From NCBI GenBank assembly GCA_003156695.1, contig PMHN01000044.1:1-10064 (forward strand): a stretch of 10,064 nucleotides of DNA. Direction: 5' to 3'. The position numbers and the translations under genes were made by a program. Origin of the DNA: Gammaproteobacteria bacterium. Lineage in GTDB: Bacteria; Pseudomonadota; Gammaproteobacteria; Steroidobacterales; Steroidobacteraceae. The notes beneath the pieces are model-generated. The model did no database searches and was not told the DNA's origin. It worked only from the letters and a program-made list of their open reading frames with translations. Every line of letters starts with the position of its first letter. The first letter of the stretch is position 1. Shown piece after piece: positions 1-7,003 of the stretch.

Positions 1-295
1 GATGTGGGGTGGCGGACTGAGCAATCGCCTCTACTCGCGGTACGTCGATCAATTCCAAATAGGTCCCAACAGCAACATGAACCACATGGTGGCCACTTAC
101 TCGCTCGTTGATGGTTACGCGAGCGTCAAGCCGATCGAAAAACTGACCGTGTTGTTTGGAATTAAAAATATTCTCAACACGAGCCCGCCGTATAGCAATG
201 CATCGCAAAACAACTTTGCGGCGGGGTACAACGCGCTCACGGCGGACCCTGTGTTGCGGAGCTTCTATGTCAATCTGAAATACACCTTCTTCTAA
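1..295 (+). CDS. TonB-dependent receptor, C-terminal fragment (5' end outside window)
   Basis: The reading frame is open from the left edge (codons begin at base 2) to a TAA at 293-295, so the ATG at base 2 is an internal methionine and not the start. The 97 residues look like the last strands of a TonB-dependent receptor barrel: a GIKNILNTSPPYSN stretch, the usual penultimate-strand signature, then a GYNAL...DPVLRSFYV segment, and finally YVNLKYTFF. The terminal aromatic residue is the signal that the BAM machinery reads to insert outer-membrane barrels. The product would import a ligand across the outer membrane using TonB-ExbBD energy; the ligand cannot be deduced because plug and most of the barrel are missing. 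A strong intrinsic terminator follows 25 bases after the stop, so this gene belongs to a separate transcript from the receptor at 748. Family assignment is firm; specificity is unknown. Confidence 0.85.
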   Translation, partial: MWGGGLSNRLYSRYVDQFQIGPNSNMNHMVATYSLVDGYASVKPIEKLTVLFGIKNILNTSPPYSNASQNNFAAGYNALTADPVLRSFYVNLKYTFF

Positions 296-320
296 ATTCC
301 TCCAGGAAAAGTTCATTTGA

Positions 321-347
321 AGCCCCGCCTGCGCGGGGCTTTTTTTT
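321..347 (+). terminator. Rho-independent terminator of the first receptor gene
   Basis: A perfect 8-base stem, AGCCCCGC (321-328) with GCGGGGCT (333-340), closes a four-base loop and runs straight into eight consecutive T (340-347). It sits 25 bases after the TAA of the upstream receptor. Stem, loop and T-run all match the classical intrinsic terminator; this is the clearest terminator in the window. Confidence 0.93.
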
Positions 348-350
348 GGT

Positions 351-502
351 GCGCCCGGCATGGGCGCGATCCTCGGATCCTTGTGTACCTGACGGCTCCA
401 TGATCCGTGCCTGGCGCAACCGCCGCCGACGGTTGCCTTTAGGTGAGGTGCCACTCGCGCTGTTGTAAGCGCGAGACGGCAATTCCCGGCTCCCCGCAGC
501 CG
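351..502 (+). other. Cluster of stem-loops between the two receptor genes; possible structured RNA
   Basis: This stretch of the 452-base gap between receptor genes holds four inverted repeats beyond the terminator. They are GCGCCC/GGGCGC (351-356/362-367), GCAACCG/CGGTTGC (416-422/430-436), CTCGCGCT/AGCGCGAG (454-461/468-475) and CGGCT/AGCCG (487-491/498-502). The third extends outward through TGCC (449-452) and GGCA (478-481) to give 12 pairs with a small internal loop and a GTTGTA loop. Only the 416-436 hairpin is followed by a short T-run (438-440). I see no match to a riboswitch class I know. It could be an untranslated leader of the receptor at 748, a small RNA, REP-like repeats, or chance pairing in GC-rich DNA. 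The rest of the gap, 503-734, shows no convincing gene, promoter or repeat. Confidence 0.4.
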
Positions 503-734
503 CGTCCGTTCCTCACGGTGAACTAAATTCCATGTTCGCGACGCACAGCGCCGCGCTGTTCATCTCAATATCATCCCGCTTCATCGTCGTATCGGTCCGC
601 TACACCGCAAAGCTGCGCGGCACTTGCGAGCGGCCTCTTAGACTCGCCACGAGTTATCGATTGGCGCCCGTCGATCGAAGCGGCGCCGACGAGGGTCACG
701 AAACCACAAGACTGTTGAGCGCAATCAGGGGAGT

Positions 735-742
735 AGGGGAGA
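735..742 (+). promoter_or_regulatory. Ribosome binding site fixing the receptor start at 748
   Basis: AGGGGAGA is a good Shine-Dalgarno match, and its AGGGGA core ends seven bases before the ATG at 748. It is the reason to prefer 748 over the upstream in-frame ATG at 532, which has no comparable site. Confidence 0.7.
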
Positions 743-747
743 CCAAT

Positions 748-3714
748 ATGTCAGAGCTGAAGAGACCGATGCTTCTTAAGACCCTCGCAGCTGTGTTGAC
801 ACTGGCGTTCATCGCCGTTGCTGGTGTGCTGCTCAGCGTACCGGCGCGCGCCCAGGAGCAGGCACAAGCCTCATCCGAGGAGACCCTGCAGACGGTGGTT
901 GTCACCGGTTCCATGATCAAGCGCACCGACACGGAGACCCCAAGCCCGGTGCAGATCATCACCGATGCGGACCTGAAAAACAGCGGCTATACGAATGTTT
1001 CTGACGTCCTGCGCAACCTCGCTGCGAATGGTGCGGGCACCCTGAACCAGGGCTTCACCCAGGCCTTCGCCGCCGGCGCGACCGGCATCGCGCTGCGTGG
1101 ACTTACGGTGGGCGGCACGCTCACCCTCATCGACAGCGAACGCATGGTGGCCTATCCCTTGAGCGACGACGGCGAGCGCAGTTTCGTCGACGTCTCCGCG
1201 ATTCCGTTCAACGCGATCGACAGCGTCGAAGTGCTCAAGGACGGCGCCTCGGCGCTGTACGGAGCCGATGCCATTGCTGGTGTGGTCAACATCAAGCTGA
1301 AACCGACCTACGTCGGCGCCGAGATCAGCGCTGAGTACGGCGCAAGCCAGCATTGGGATGGCAACACCATGCATGCCTCCGGGATCGTCGGCGCGGGCGA
1401 TCTCACCAGCGACGGCTACAACATCTATGCGACCCTGGACTGGCACAAAGCGGATCAGATTCTCGGCTCCAACCGCACCGGCCCCTGGACAACACTCAAC
1501 TGGAGCGATTTTCCGAACGGGATAAACGAGACGCCGGGCTCCCCGACCCAGGGTCATTTCACGTACCCGGACAGCATTCAGGGGTATCTCCTCAATCCCA
1601 CCACACCCAATGCCCAGGGTGTGTACCCGAATCATCTGCCCGCGGAAGTGTTCCTGACGCAGGGTCCGCAGCCCGGCTGCAACAGTGCGGCGGCTCAAGC
1701 CGCAGGTGCGTGCGAGTTTTCGTTCCCGGGTCAGATTCAACCGCCCACCGAGCAGACGAACTTCCTGACGAAGTTCACCAAGGCGCTCGGCGCTGACTGG
1801 AAAATGACCTGGACCGCCTCTATCTTTAACAGCAGTGCGGAGCAGGTGGCACCCGAAACGCCGCCCTTCGGACACGCGCTCAATCAGACCGGCGTGGACT
1901 CCGGCTCCATCCAGCTCACGCCCTTTGGCCCGGGAGTGGCGCCGCACCTCGTGGCATTTCCGCCGTTTACCTTGCCGGGCAATTCTCCTCAGAACCCGTT
2001 CGGGCAAGCGGCCCAGCTGGTTTACAGCTTCCCGGATATCGGTGAGTCAGCGACCGAAGTCGACACGACTACCTACCGCCTGTTTGGCGATGTCAGGGGC
2101 ACGGCTGGCGGCTGGGATCTGGATGCCGCGGCGGGTGTGATGTACGCCAAGATGACCGACCACATCTCCGGTTTTATCGAACCGGGCCCGGCGCAGGCCG
2201 ACCTGAACAACCTTTCCTACGTGCCGGGTTCCTCCACCAATGGCGCGCAACTGTTCGCGCCCATCGAGTCGACCTATCCATCGAGCACCCTCGACGTGCT
2301 CGACCTGCACGGCACGCACGAGCTGTTCCAGATGCCGGGCGGACCCATGGAACTCGCCGTCGGTGCGCAGTACTTCCACAAGGCGCAGAATTACGTGGAA
2401 GCGCCCTCGATCATCGCCGGAACCCAGGAAGGCGGCTCCGCGTTTTCGGTCGGTTCGCAGGACGATACGGCGGCGTTCCTTGAAATCGACGGCAAGCCTG
2501 TCAAACAGCTGGAGGTGGACGCCGCAGTGCGCTACGACCACTACGACACGTACGGCGGCCAGGCCACACCGAAGATCGGTGTCAAGTACACCCCGATCGA
2601 CATGTTCACGGTCCGCGGCACCTGGGGTAAGGGGTTCCGCGCGCCCTCGATATCCGAATCCGGCATCGCCGGCACGGCGTTCGGCGAGGGCAATACCAAC
2701 GACCCGCTGCTGTGTCCCAATGGCGTCACGAACGTGAAAGGCACCTTCAATGCCCTGTGCGCCTACCCGGCGATAGGCGTTTCATCCGCCAACCCCGATC
2801 TGAAGGCCGTCACCTCGAAGAACGCGACGTTTGGCGTCATCTTCGAGCCCTCGCCGCTGTTCAATGCATCGGTTGACTACTACTGGATCCAGCTCAACAA
2901 CGACATCATCTCCGCTTCCGCTGCCGGTGGCCTGGGAGCGTCGTTCCTGACCCAGGTGCGCGGCGCGCCCGCGACGCTGGCCGAGTGCACCAACACCACA
3001 ACCAACGGTACGCCCTGCAATACCGTCAACGTGCCCACCAACGTGAACGGCGTGCCGGTCGGCTACCCGGCGTACTTAGTGATTCCCTATGTGAACGCGG
3101 GCGTCACCACGACCTCGGGCATAGACCTGGACCTGCGCAGCCGCTTCGATATCGGCGATCTGGGCCGGTTGACCGCCGAGCTGAACTTCACCCGCATCAT
3201 CGAGTATGAGTACGGCTACCAGGGCACCACGTTTGATCTGGCCGGGACTCACGGACCCTCGAGCATCTCCGGCGACACGGGCAATCCGCGCGATCGCGCC
3301 GTAGCCACGCTGACCTGGGACAAAGGTCCGGTGACTGCCGCACTGACGGTGAACTACACCAGTTCCATCAGCATTCTCGACCCGTCGGCGGGCTATAACA
3401 CCTGCGCCGTCGCGCTGGAGTCAGGCTCGCCCTCGGCCTACGGTGCGGCGGTGTCCGGACTCTCGGGCCCCCTGCCGGGCGCCTGGGCCCCGTACTGCTC
3501 GGTGGCGCATTTCACCTCGGCGAACCTGTACGTCAACTACGCGGCGACCGATCACTTGTCCGTCCACGGCTCGGTCACCAATCTCTTCAACTCGGACGCG
3601 CCAATCGACCTGCAGACCTACGGCGGCGGCGCCGAGCTGCACTACGACGCCGCGCTCGATCAGGACGGCGCGGTGGGGCGGTTCTTCATGCTCGGCGCGA
3701 CCTATCGGTTCTGA
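748..3714 (+). CDS. TonB-dependent outer-membrane receptor (988 aa)
   Basis: Large outer-membrane transporter that takes up a scarce ligand using proton-motive force passed on by TonB. From the ATG at 748 the protein begins with a typical signal peptide (residues 1-35: basic n-region, long hydrophobic core, cleavage after ARA). A TonB-box-like TVVVTGS follows at 49-55. The plug domain spans about 65-185 and contains the conserved IDSVEVLKDGASALYGADAI...GVVNI block. The rest, about 190-988, is barrel with a closing FFMLGATYRF ending in Phe. The length fits the long-loop receptors of Xanthomonadales- and sphingomonad-like bacteria. Eight cysteines in the barrel fall in four close pairs, probably disulfides in surface loops. 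The frame stays open for 72 codons upstream, but those residues precede the signal peptide and are not receptor-like. The NTF2-like gene follows after 35 bases and is probably co-transcribed. Ligand unknown. Confidence 0.93.
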   Translation: MSELKRPMLLKTLAAVLTLAFIAVAGVLLSVPARAQEQAQASSEETLQTVVVTGSMIKRTDTETPSPVQIITDADLKNSGYTNVSDVLRNLAANGAGTLNQGFTQAFAAGATGIALRGLTVGGTLTLIDSERMVAYPLSDDGERSFVDVSAIPFNAIDSVEVLKDGASALYGADAIAGVVNIKLKPTYVGAEISAEYGASQHWDGNTMHASGIVGAGDLTSDGYNIYATLDWHKADQILGSNRTGPWTTLNWSDFPNGINETPGSPTQGHFTYPDSIQGYLLNPTTPNAQGVYPNHLPAEVFLTQGPQPGCNSAAAQAAGACEFSFPGQIQPPTEQTNFLTKFTKALGADWKMTWTASIFNSSAEQVAPETPPFGHALNQTGVDSGSIQLTPFGPGVAPHLVAFPPFTLPGNSPQNPFGQAAQLVYSFPDIGESATEVDTTTYRLFGDVRGTAGGWDLDAAAGVMYAKMTDHISGFIEPGPAQADLNNLSYVPGSSTNGAQLFAPIESTYPSSTLDVLDLHGTHELFQMPGGPMELAVGAQYFHKAQNYVEAPSIIAGTQEGGSAFSVGSQDDTAAFLEIDGKPVKQLEVDAAVRYDHYDTYGGQATPKIGVKYTPIDMFTVRGTWGKGFRAPSISESGIAGTAFGEGNTNDPLLCPNGVTNVKGTFNALCAYPAIGVSSANPDLKAVTSKNATFGVIFEPSPLFNASVDYYWIQLNNDIISASAAGGLGASFLTQVRGAPATLAECTNTTTNGTPCNTVNVPTNVNGVPVGYPAYLVIPYVNAGVTTTSGIDLDLRSRFDIGDLGRLTAELNFTRIIEYEYGYQGTTFDLAGTHGPSSISGDTGNPRDRAVATLTWDKGPVTAALTVNYTSSISILDPSAGYNTCAVALESGSPSAYGAAVSGLSGPLPGAWAPYCSVAHFTSANLYVNYAATDHLSVHGSVTNLFNSDAPIDLQTYGGGAELHYDAALDQDGAVGRFFMLGATYRF

Positions 3715-3749
3715 GGCTCCGCGGCCACAGTATGTGAGAGGAAACGAAC

Positions 3750-4277
3750 ATGACTCTTTCCGATGCCCGATCAATCGCCAATGGCATGCTCAAGGTGTTC
3801 ATGGTGGGTTTGCTGATCGCGCCCTTGGCGATATCTGCTGCGCCGCAGGGCGCAAAGCCCGCAGCTGGACCGACCAAGGGCAGCGCACTGGCGACGGTTC
3901 AGGAAATGGCACGCGCGATGCGCGAAAACGACGCTGATGGAATTGCACGCGTACTGTCCGATGACTGGGCCGTCATTTCTGCGAGAGGCGGCATCGCGGA
4001 GGGTAAGTCGGTCTTCCCCGATGGAATAAAGTCTGGCTACCTAACCCGCAAGACATTTGAGCTTTCGGAACCGAGGGTGCGTCTCTACGGAGATGTTGCA
4101 CTGGTGACGTCGAAGGTCAGACTCGCTGGCACGTTTGGTGGGAAACCCTTCGATGTAAGGGAGCGCGAAACCGACGTATTGCATTGGCAAGATGGGAGCT
4201 GGAAAATCGTCTTAACCCACGAAACTTTCGAAGGACCGTCCTCTTCGGGACCGGGGAACGGTGGCGCGCACAGTTAG
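3750..4277 (+). CDS. Secreted NTF2-like (DUF4440/SnoaL-type) protein
   Basis: 175 residues. The first ~31 form a signal peptide (hydrophobic MLKVFMVGLLIAPLAISAA), so the product is likely periplasmic. Residues about 46-163 read as a cystatin-like NTF2 fold of the DUF4440 kind: an N-terminal helix with AMRENDADGIARVLSDDWAV, a glycine turn with EGK, then strands RVRLYGDVALVTSKVRLAG and a closing DVLHWQDGSWKIVLTHETF. Proteins of this fold are small ligand-binding or isomerase-like pockets; no catalytic residue identifies a reaction here. GAGAGGA at 3736-3742 is a sound ribosome site for the ATG at 3750; another in-frame ATG at 3786 would still leave a hydrophobic leader. The gene lies 35 bases after the receptor with no terminator between, which suggests one transcript. 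The C-terminus is a short Ser/Gly-rich tail. Fold fairly sure, function unknown. Confidence 0.82.
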   Translation: MTLSDARSIANGMLKVFMVGLLIAPLAISAAPQGAKPAAGPTKGSALATVQEMARAMRENDADGIARVLSDDWAVISARGGIAEGKSVFPDGIKSGYLTRKTFELSEPRVRLYGDVALVTSKVRLAGTFGGKPFDVRERETDVLHWQDGSWKIVLTHETFEGPSSSGPGNGGAHS

Positions 4278-4282
4278 CGCGC
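4264..4282 (+). other. Hairpin overlapping the stop codon of the NTF2-like gene
   Basis: GCGCGC (4264-4269) and GCGCGC (4277-4282) pair around a seven-base loop that contains most of the TAG stop (4275-4277). There is no T-run, so it is not a normal intrinsic terminator. It may protect the 3' end of the mRNA or be incidental in GC-rich sequence. Confidence 0.3.
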
Positions 4283-4296
4283 GTCGGTGGACCTAG

Positions 4297-4473
4297 TGGC
4301 AGCTGATCGCAGCGGTTGAGAATGCGTTCGATAAGCTGCCGCCGGTAAACCTGCCGAACTATGCCGGGATCAACCACAACCGACCTACTCTCAGGCGGGC
4401 ATCGTTGGCCGCTTCCTCAGAGTTGGCTGCCGATTTTCGCTCTAGCTTCAAAGCCAGTCGGCGCGGGTAGTAA
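4297..4473 (+). other. Possible coding remnant, 57 codons without a start
   Basis: Directly after a TAG (4294-4296) this frame stays open for 57 codons to TAG TAA (4468-4473). The translation looks protein-like, running through QLIAAVENAFDKLPPVN, LPNYAGINHNRPTLRRA and a basic tail FRSSFKASRRG. It has no start codon with a ribosome site, and it overlaps in another frame the N-terminal extension of the next gene. It may be the 3' end of a decayed gene, or chance. I do not recognise the family. If it was once coding, it supports a later start for the following gene (TTG at 4475, right after the double stop). Confidence 0.25.
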
Positions 4474-5017
4474 TTTGCTGCGCGCGCTACTGCTGTTGGG
4501 TGCGCTGGGGAGTTTTTCTCATCCGGCAGCTGCGCAGACGGCTTCCGCTCCACAAGCGCAACATGATGGGCAGCGCGATATGGACTTCAATATCGGGTCC
4601 TGGAGGGCTCACATAAGCTTGCTCACCGGCACAGGCGCCTGGGTCGAGCTCAATGGCACTGCCGTCGTGCGGAAGGTCTGGAGCGGCCGCGCCCAGCTCG
4701 AGGAGGTCGAGGCCGACGGCCCAATAGGCCACTTCGAAGCGCTGGTCTTGTTTCTCTACGATCCCCAGTCGCATCAGTGGAGCAAGAGCTTTTCCAATAG
4801 CAATGACGGGCAATTAAACCAACCGATGATCGGCGAGTTCAGCAACGGACGCGGCGAGTTTTACGATCAGGAAACCTATCATGGCAGGGCTGCTCTGATG
4901 CGCGCCGTGTGGTCCGATATCACGGTGAATTCGCAACATTTCCAGGAATCATTCTCGATCGACGGAGGCAAGACCTGGGAGCCGTACTTTATCGCGACGT
5001 TTACGCGCGCCGCCTAA
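4361..5017 (+). CDS. Secreted DUF1579-like protein of unknown function
   Basis: 218 residues from the ATG at 4361, but that ATG lacks a ribosome site and gives 38 residues before the hydrophobic stretch. A TTG at 4475 would begin MLRALLLLGALGSFSHPAAA, a textbook signal peptide cut before QTASA, and may be the true start (180 residues). The mature part starts with MDFNIGSWRAH, the opening strand seen in DUF1579 and related lipocalin-like barrels. Further conserved-looking blocks are a VWSGRAQLEEVEADGPIGHFE segment, FLYDPQSHQW, GRGEFYDQE and SIDGGKTWEPYFIATFTR. No catalytic motif is visible; a periplasmic small-molecule binding barrel is an inference. The gene follows the receptor and NTF2-like gene in the same direction but after about 200 bases, so operon membership is uncertain. 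Its TAA (5015-5017) overlaps the stop of the convergent response-regulator gene. Confidence 0.75.
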   Translation: MPGSTTTDLLSGGHRWPLPQSWLPIFALASKPVGAGSNLLRALLLLGALGSFSHPAAAQTASAPQAQHDGQRDMDFNIGSWRAHISLLTGTGAWVELNGTAVVRKVWSGRAQLEEVEADGPIGHFEALVLFLYDPQSHQWSKSFSNSNDGQLNQPMIGEFSNGRGEFYDQETYHGRAALMRAVWSDITVNSQHFQESFSIDGGKTWEPYFIATFTRAA

Positions 5018-5790
5018 TGAGAAAACTCAGCGGGAAGCACAGCCCGCAGGATCTCTGTGCGATAGGTCGGGGTCGATTCAAAGCACGTGCCGCTGCTGAG
5101 CGTAAACGAAAACATCCCGTGGCCCAGTCTTTCGATGTAGGAGATGGCCCGCAGATTGACGAGCCTCGACCGCTCTATACGCACGAATCCCGCCGGAGCG
5201 AGCACTACGGCAAGTCGCTTGACGCGGTCGCGACTGATGTACGAGTCCGACCCGGACCAGATCCGCACGTAATTTCCGTAAGACTCGATGTAGTCGACCT
5301 TCTCTGGATCGAGCAGATACAGGCGTCGTTCGCGCTCCCCGACGAGCACCTGCGGCCGGTCCGCCGGCCCGCTCCGGGCACTCGTCCGCCAGGCCGTTTG
5401 CAAGGACGAGCGCACCGCGCCAGTCACCGACGGTTCGCAGCGGATACGGGCGCGCCTCATCGCTTCATTGAAACGCTCGGGGTTTACGGGCTTGGTCAGA
5501 TAGTCAAACGCCGCAGCGTCGTACGCCGTGAGCGCGTGCTGCGGGTGCGCGCTCACCATGATCGCCAGAGGCGCGTCGTCGCCCCGTAAAGATCGCAGCA
5601 GCTCAAAGCCGCTCATATCCGGCAATTCGATGTCGAGTAGAAGGACGTCCGGGTGGTCACGACGGATCGCCTGAATTGCGGCGGCACCCGAATCAGCCTC
5701 CGCTACCACCTCAATATCATCACTGGCTCGACACAGTCGTCCCAGGATCGCGCGGGCCAGCGGCTCGTCGTCGACTATCACGACTCGCAT
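5014..5790 (-). CDS. LytTR-family response regulator
   Basis: 258 residues, cytoplasmic DNA-binding partner of the kinase encoded just upstream. The receiver domain (about 1-115) shows the acidic pair D7-D8 in VIVDDEP, phospho-acceptor D53 in LLLDIELPDMSGFELL, S80 at the usual Ser/Thr switch position and K100 in DYLTKP. After a linker (about 116-145) comes a LytTR DNA-binding domain (about 147-252) with the signatures VDYIESYGNYVRI, FVRIERSRLVNLRAI and the closing TPTYR region. The ATG at 5790 was chosen because a strong GGAGG lies seven bases upstream and the receiver fold begins there; the frame stays open upstream only because it shadows the kinase gene. The start lies inside the kinase gene (13-base overlap), indicating translational coupling. 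Its TAG shares bases with the TAA of the convergent DUF1579-like gene. Target genes cannot be told from the sequence. Confidence 0.93.
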   Translation of the reverse strand: MRVVIVDDEPLARAILGRLCRASDDIEVVAEADSGAAAIQAIRRDHPDVLLLDIELPDMSGFELLRSLRGDDAPLAIMVSAHPQHALTAYDAAAFDYLTKPVNPERFNEAMRRARIRCEPSVTGAVRSSLQTAWRTSARSGPADRPQVLVGERERRLYLLDPEKVDYIESYGNYVRIWSGSDSYISRDRVKRLAVVLAPAGFVRIERSRLVNLRAISYIERLGHGMFSFTLSSGTCFESTPTYRTEILRAVLPAEFSH

Positions 5791-6950
5791 AGCGATTCCT
5801 CCACGTAGTGTTCCCTTGTGCGCTCTGGATCCGACGGCACGCTGAGCCGCGCAACGAATTGCCCCGGGTCTGACTGATCGATCTTGAGCGTCGCCGCGCT
5901 GCCGAAAAGTATGTGCAAGCGTTCCCTTACGTGGCGCAAGCCAAGTGCCGGGCGCAGCGCCACTGGGGCAACGCTGAGCGCGGCGCAGGAGTTGCGCACG
6001 GTGACGTTCACCGCTGTGCAGCTGCAAGCCACTGCGATATCGATAGCCACGGATGGTGTGCGTCCGCGCAGCCCATGGGTGACCGCGTTCTCGACCAGTG
6101 GCATGAGAATCAATGATGGCAAGGTGGCCGCTGCGCATGCAGGATTGACCACCGAGCGCCACTTAACGCGTGCCGGAAAGCGTGCTTGCTGAATCCGCAG
6201 GTACGCCTCAACGCAGGCCACCTCGTCCTGCACGCTCTGCCGCTCACGCTCACTCGCCGCGAGCGTTCGGCGCAGCAGCTCCGAGAGATCACCGAGCAAC
6301 GGCTGCGAAGTGCCCGTCGGTACAGCATCGAGACCGACGAGGCTGTTCAGCGCGTTTAACAGGAAGTGGGGGTTGACCTGCGCGCGCAGTGCACGCAACC
6401 GCTCCAGTGCCACTCGCGAATCAGCGCGTTCGCGCAGCAGCCGTTCACCGACCCAATTCCGATATGCGAGGAACCCAACCGCTGCGCTTATGCAGGAAAG
6501 GTACAACACGCCATATTCAACCGTGCTCGACAGCCATGGGTACAGGAATCCCGAACCGGATCTGGGCAAGGCTGAAATCCACAGCTGCTGCGCCTGTGGG
6601 TTCGGGCTCAGCCACGAAGCAAGCCCGTATGCGAGCCGCGCCAGCGTCCCGAATGCGAGCGAACTCGCAAGTCCGACAACGACACTCAGGGTGGCGCCGG
6701 CGCGCTTCCACGCCTTGAGCGTCAGATGACAGCCAAGCACCGCAAGCGGCCACAGGAACACGCCCTGCAATGCGTCGGCAAGGACCGGAGGAACGATCTC
6801 TGGGAATCTGAGTCGCTCGAATTCATAGAACACAACGCGACTCAGCGCGAGCGCCGCCCAGACGGGGGTGACGGTCAGCCACACGTCCCTCGATGCCAGG
6901 TGTCGAGGAAGTACCCAGCGCTTACTTATGCTCCTGTGTAACTGCCCCAT
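5778..6950 (-). CDS. Membrane sensor histidine kinase, LytS/YehU type
   Basis: 390 residues from the ATG at 6950. The N-terminal half has four likely membrane helices: around residues 24-44 (WLTVTPVWAALALSRVVFY), 54-78, 85-110 and 142-163. A short coiled segment leads into the His_kinase domain (Pfam PF06580 type) with LRAQVNPHFLLNALNSLVGL, where H195 is the expected phospho-acceptor. The ATPase part has the N-box LMPLVENAVTHGLRG (N288) and a glycine box GLRHVRERLHILFG. There is no large periplasmic domain, so the signal is probably sensed within the membrane or by a partner. The frame is open for 64 more codons upstream, but those overlap the divergent ArsR-type gene and are basic, Cys/Pro-rich and unlike a kinase. 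A weak TGGTGG precedes the chosen ATG. The product should phosphorylate the LytTR regulator whose gene overlaps its 3' end by 13 bases. Confidence 0.92.
   Translation of the reverse strand: MGQLHRSISKRWVLPRHLASRDVWLTVTPVWAALALSRVVFYEFERLRFPEIVPPVLADALQGVFLWPLAVLGCHLTLKAWKRAGATLSVVVGLASSLAFGTLARLAYGLASWLSPNPQAQQLWISALPRSGSGFLYPWLSSTVEYGVLYLSCISAAVGFLAYRNWVGERLLRERADSRVALERLRALRAQVNPHFLLNALNSLVGLDAVPTGTSQPLLGDLSELLRRTLAASERERQSVQDEVACVEAYLRIQQARFPARVKWRSVVNPACAAATLPSLILMPLVENAVTHGLRGRTPSVAIDIAVACSCTAVNVTVRNSCAALSVAPVALRPALGLRHVRERLHILFGSAATLKIDQSDPGQFVARLSVPSDPERTREHYVEESLCES
5798..5802 (-). promoter_or_regulatory. Ribosome binding site of the response-regulator gene
   Basis: Read on the minus strand this is GGAGG, seven bases before the ATG at 5790 and inside the 3' end of the kinase gene. 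It fixes the regulator start and supports coupled translation of the pair. Confidence 0.8.
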
Positions 6951-6968
6951 CGGCCACCAGTCTGGCAG

Positions 6969-6997
6969 TTGTCGGGCAGGGCCAATTCGTCTACGAT
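6969..6997 (+). promoter_or_regulatory. Sigma-70-like promoter of the ArsR-type gene, probably giving a leaderless mRNA
   Basis: TTGTCG (6969-6974) and TACGAT (6992-6997) are separated by exactly 17 bases, each matching four of six (-35) or five of six (-10) consensus bases. The expected transcription start, six to eight bases after the -10, coincides with the A of the ATG at 7004. No Shine-Dalgarno sequence can fit in front of that ATG. The site lies in the 53-base divergent gap, so a regulator bound here could affect the kinase gene as well. Confidence 0.5.
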
Positions 6998-7003
6998 AAA
7001 AGT

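Noticed and set aside
292..531. CTAAATTCC at 292-300 and 523-531, flanking the stem-loop cluster like a target-site duplication
   Set aside because: Only nine bases, the first copy overlaps the receptor stop codon, and the unit has no terminal inverted repeats; most likely chance.
532..747. 72-codon in-frame extension ahead of the large receptor
   Set aside because: The residues precede a complete signal peptide that begins at 748 behind a good ribosome site, and the ATG at 532 has none.
871..2007. Long minus-strand open frame (378 codons) under the receptor
   Set aside because: It is antisense to a well-supported receptor plug and barrel, Arg/Gly-rich with no recognisable domain; a GC-driven shadow.
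5791..6162. 124-codon extension ahead of the response regulator
   Set aside because: It overlaps the kinase catalytic domain in another frame, while the receiver fold and a strong GGAGG mark the start at 5790.
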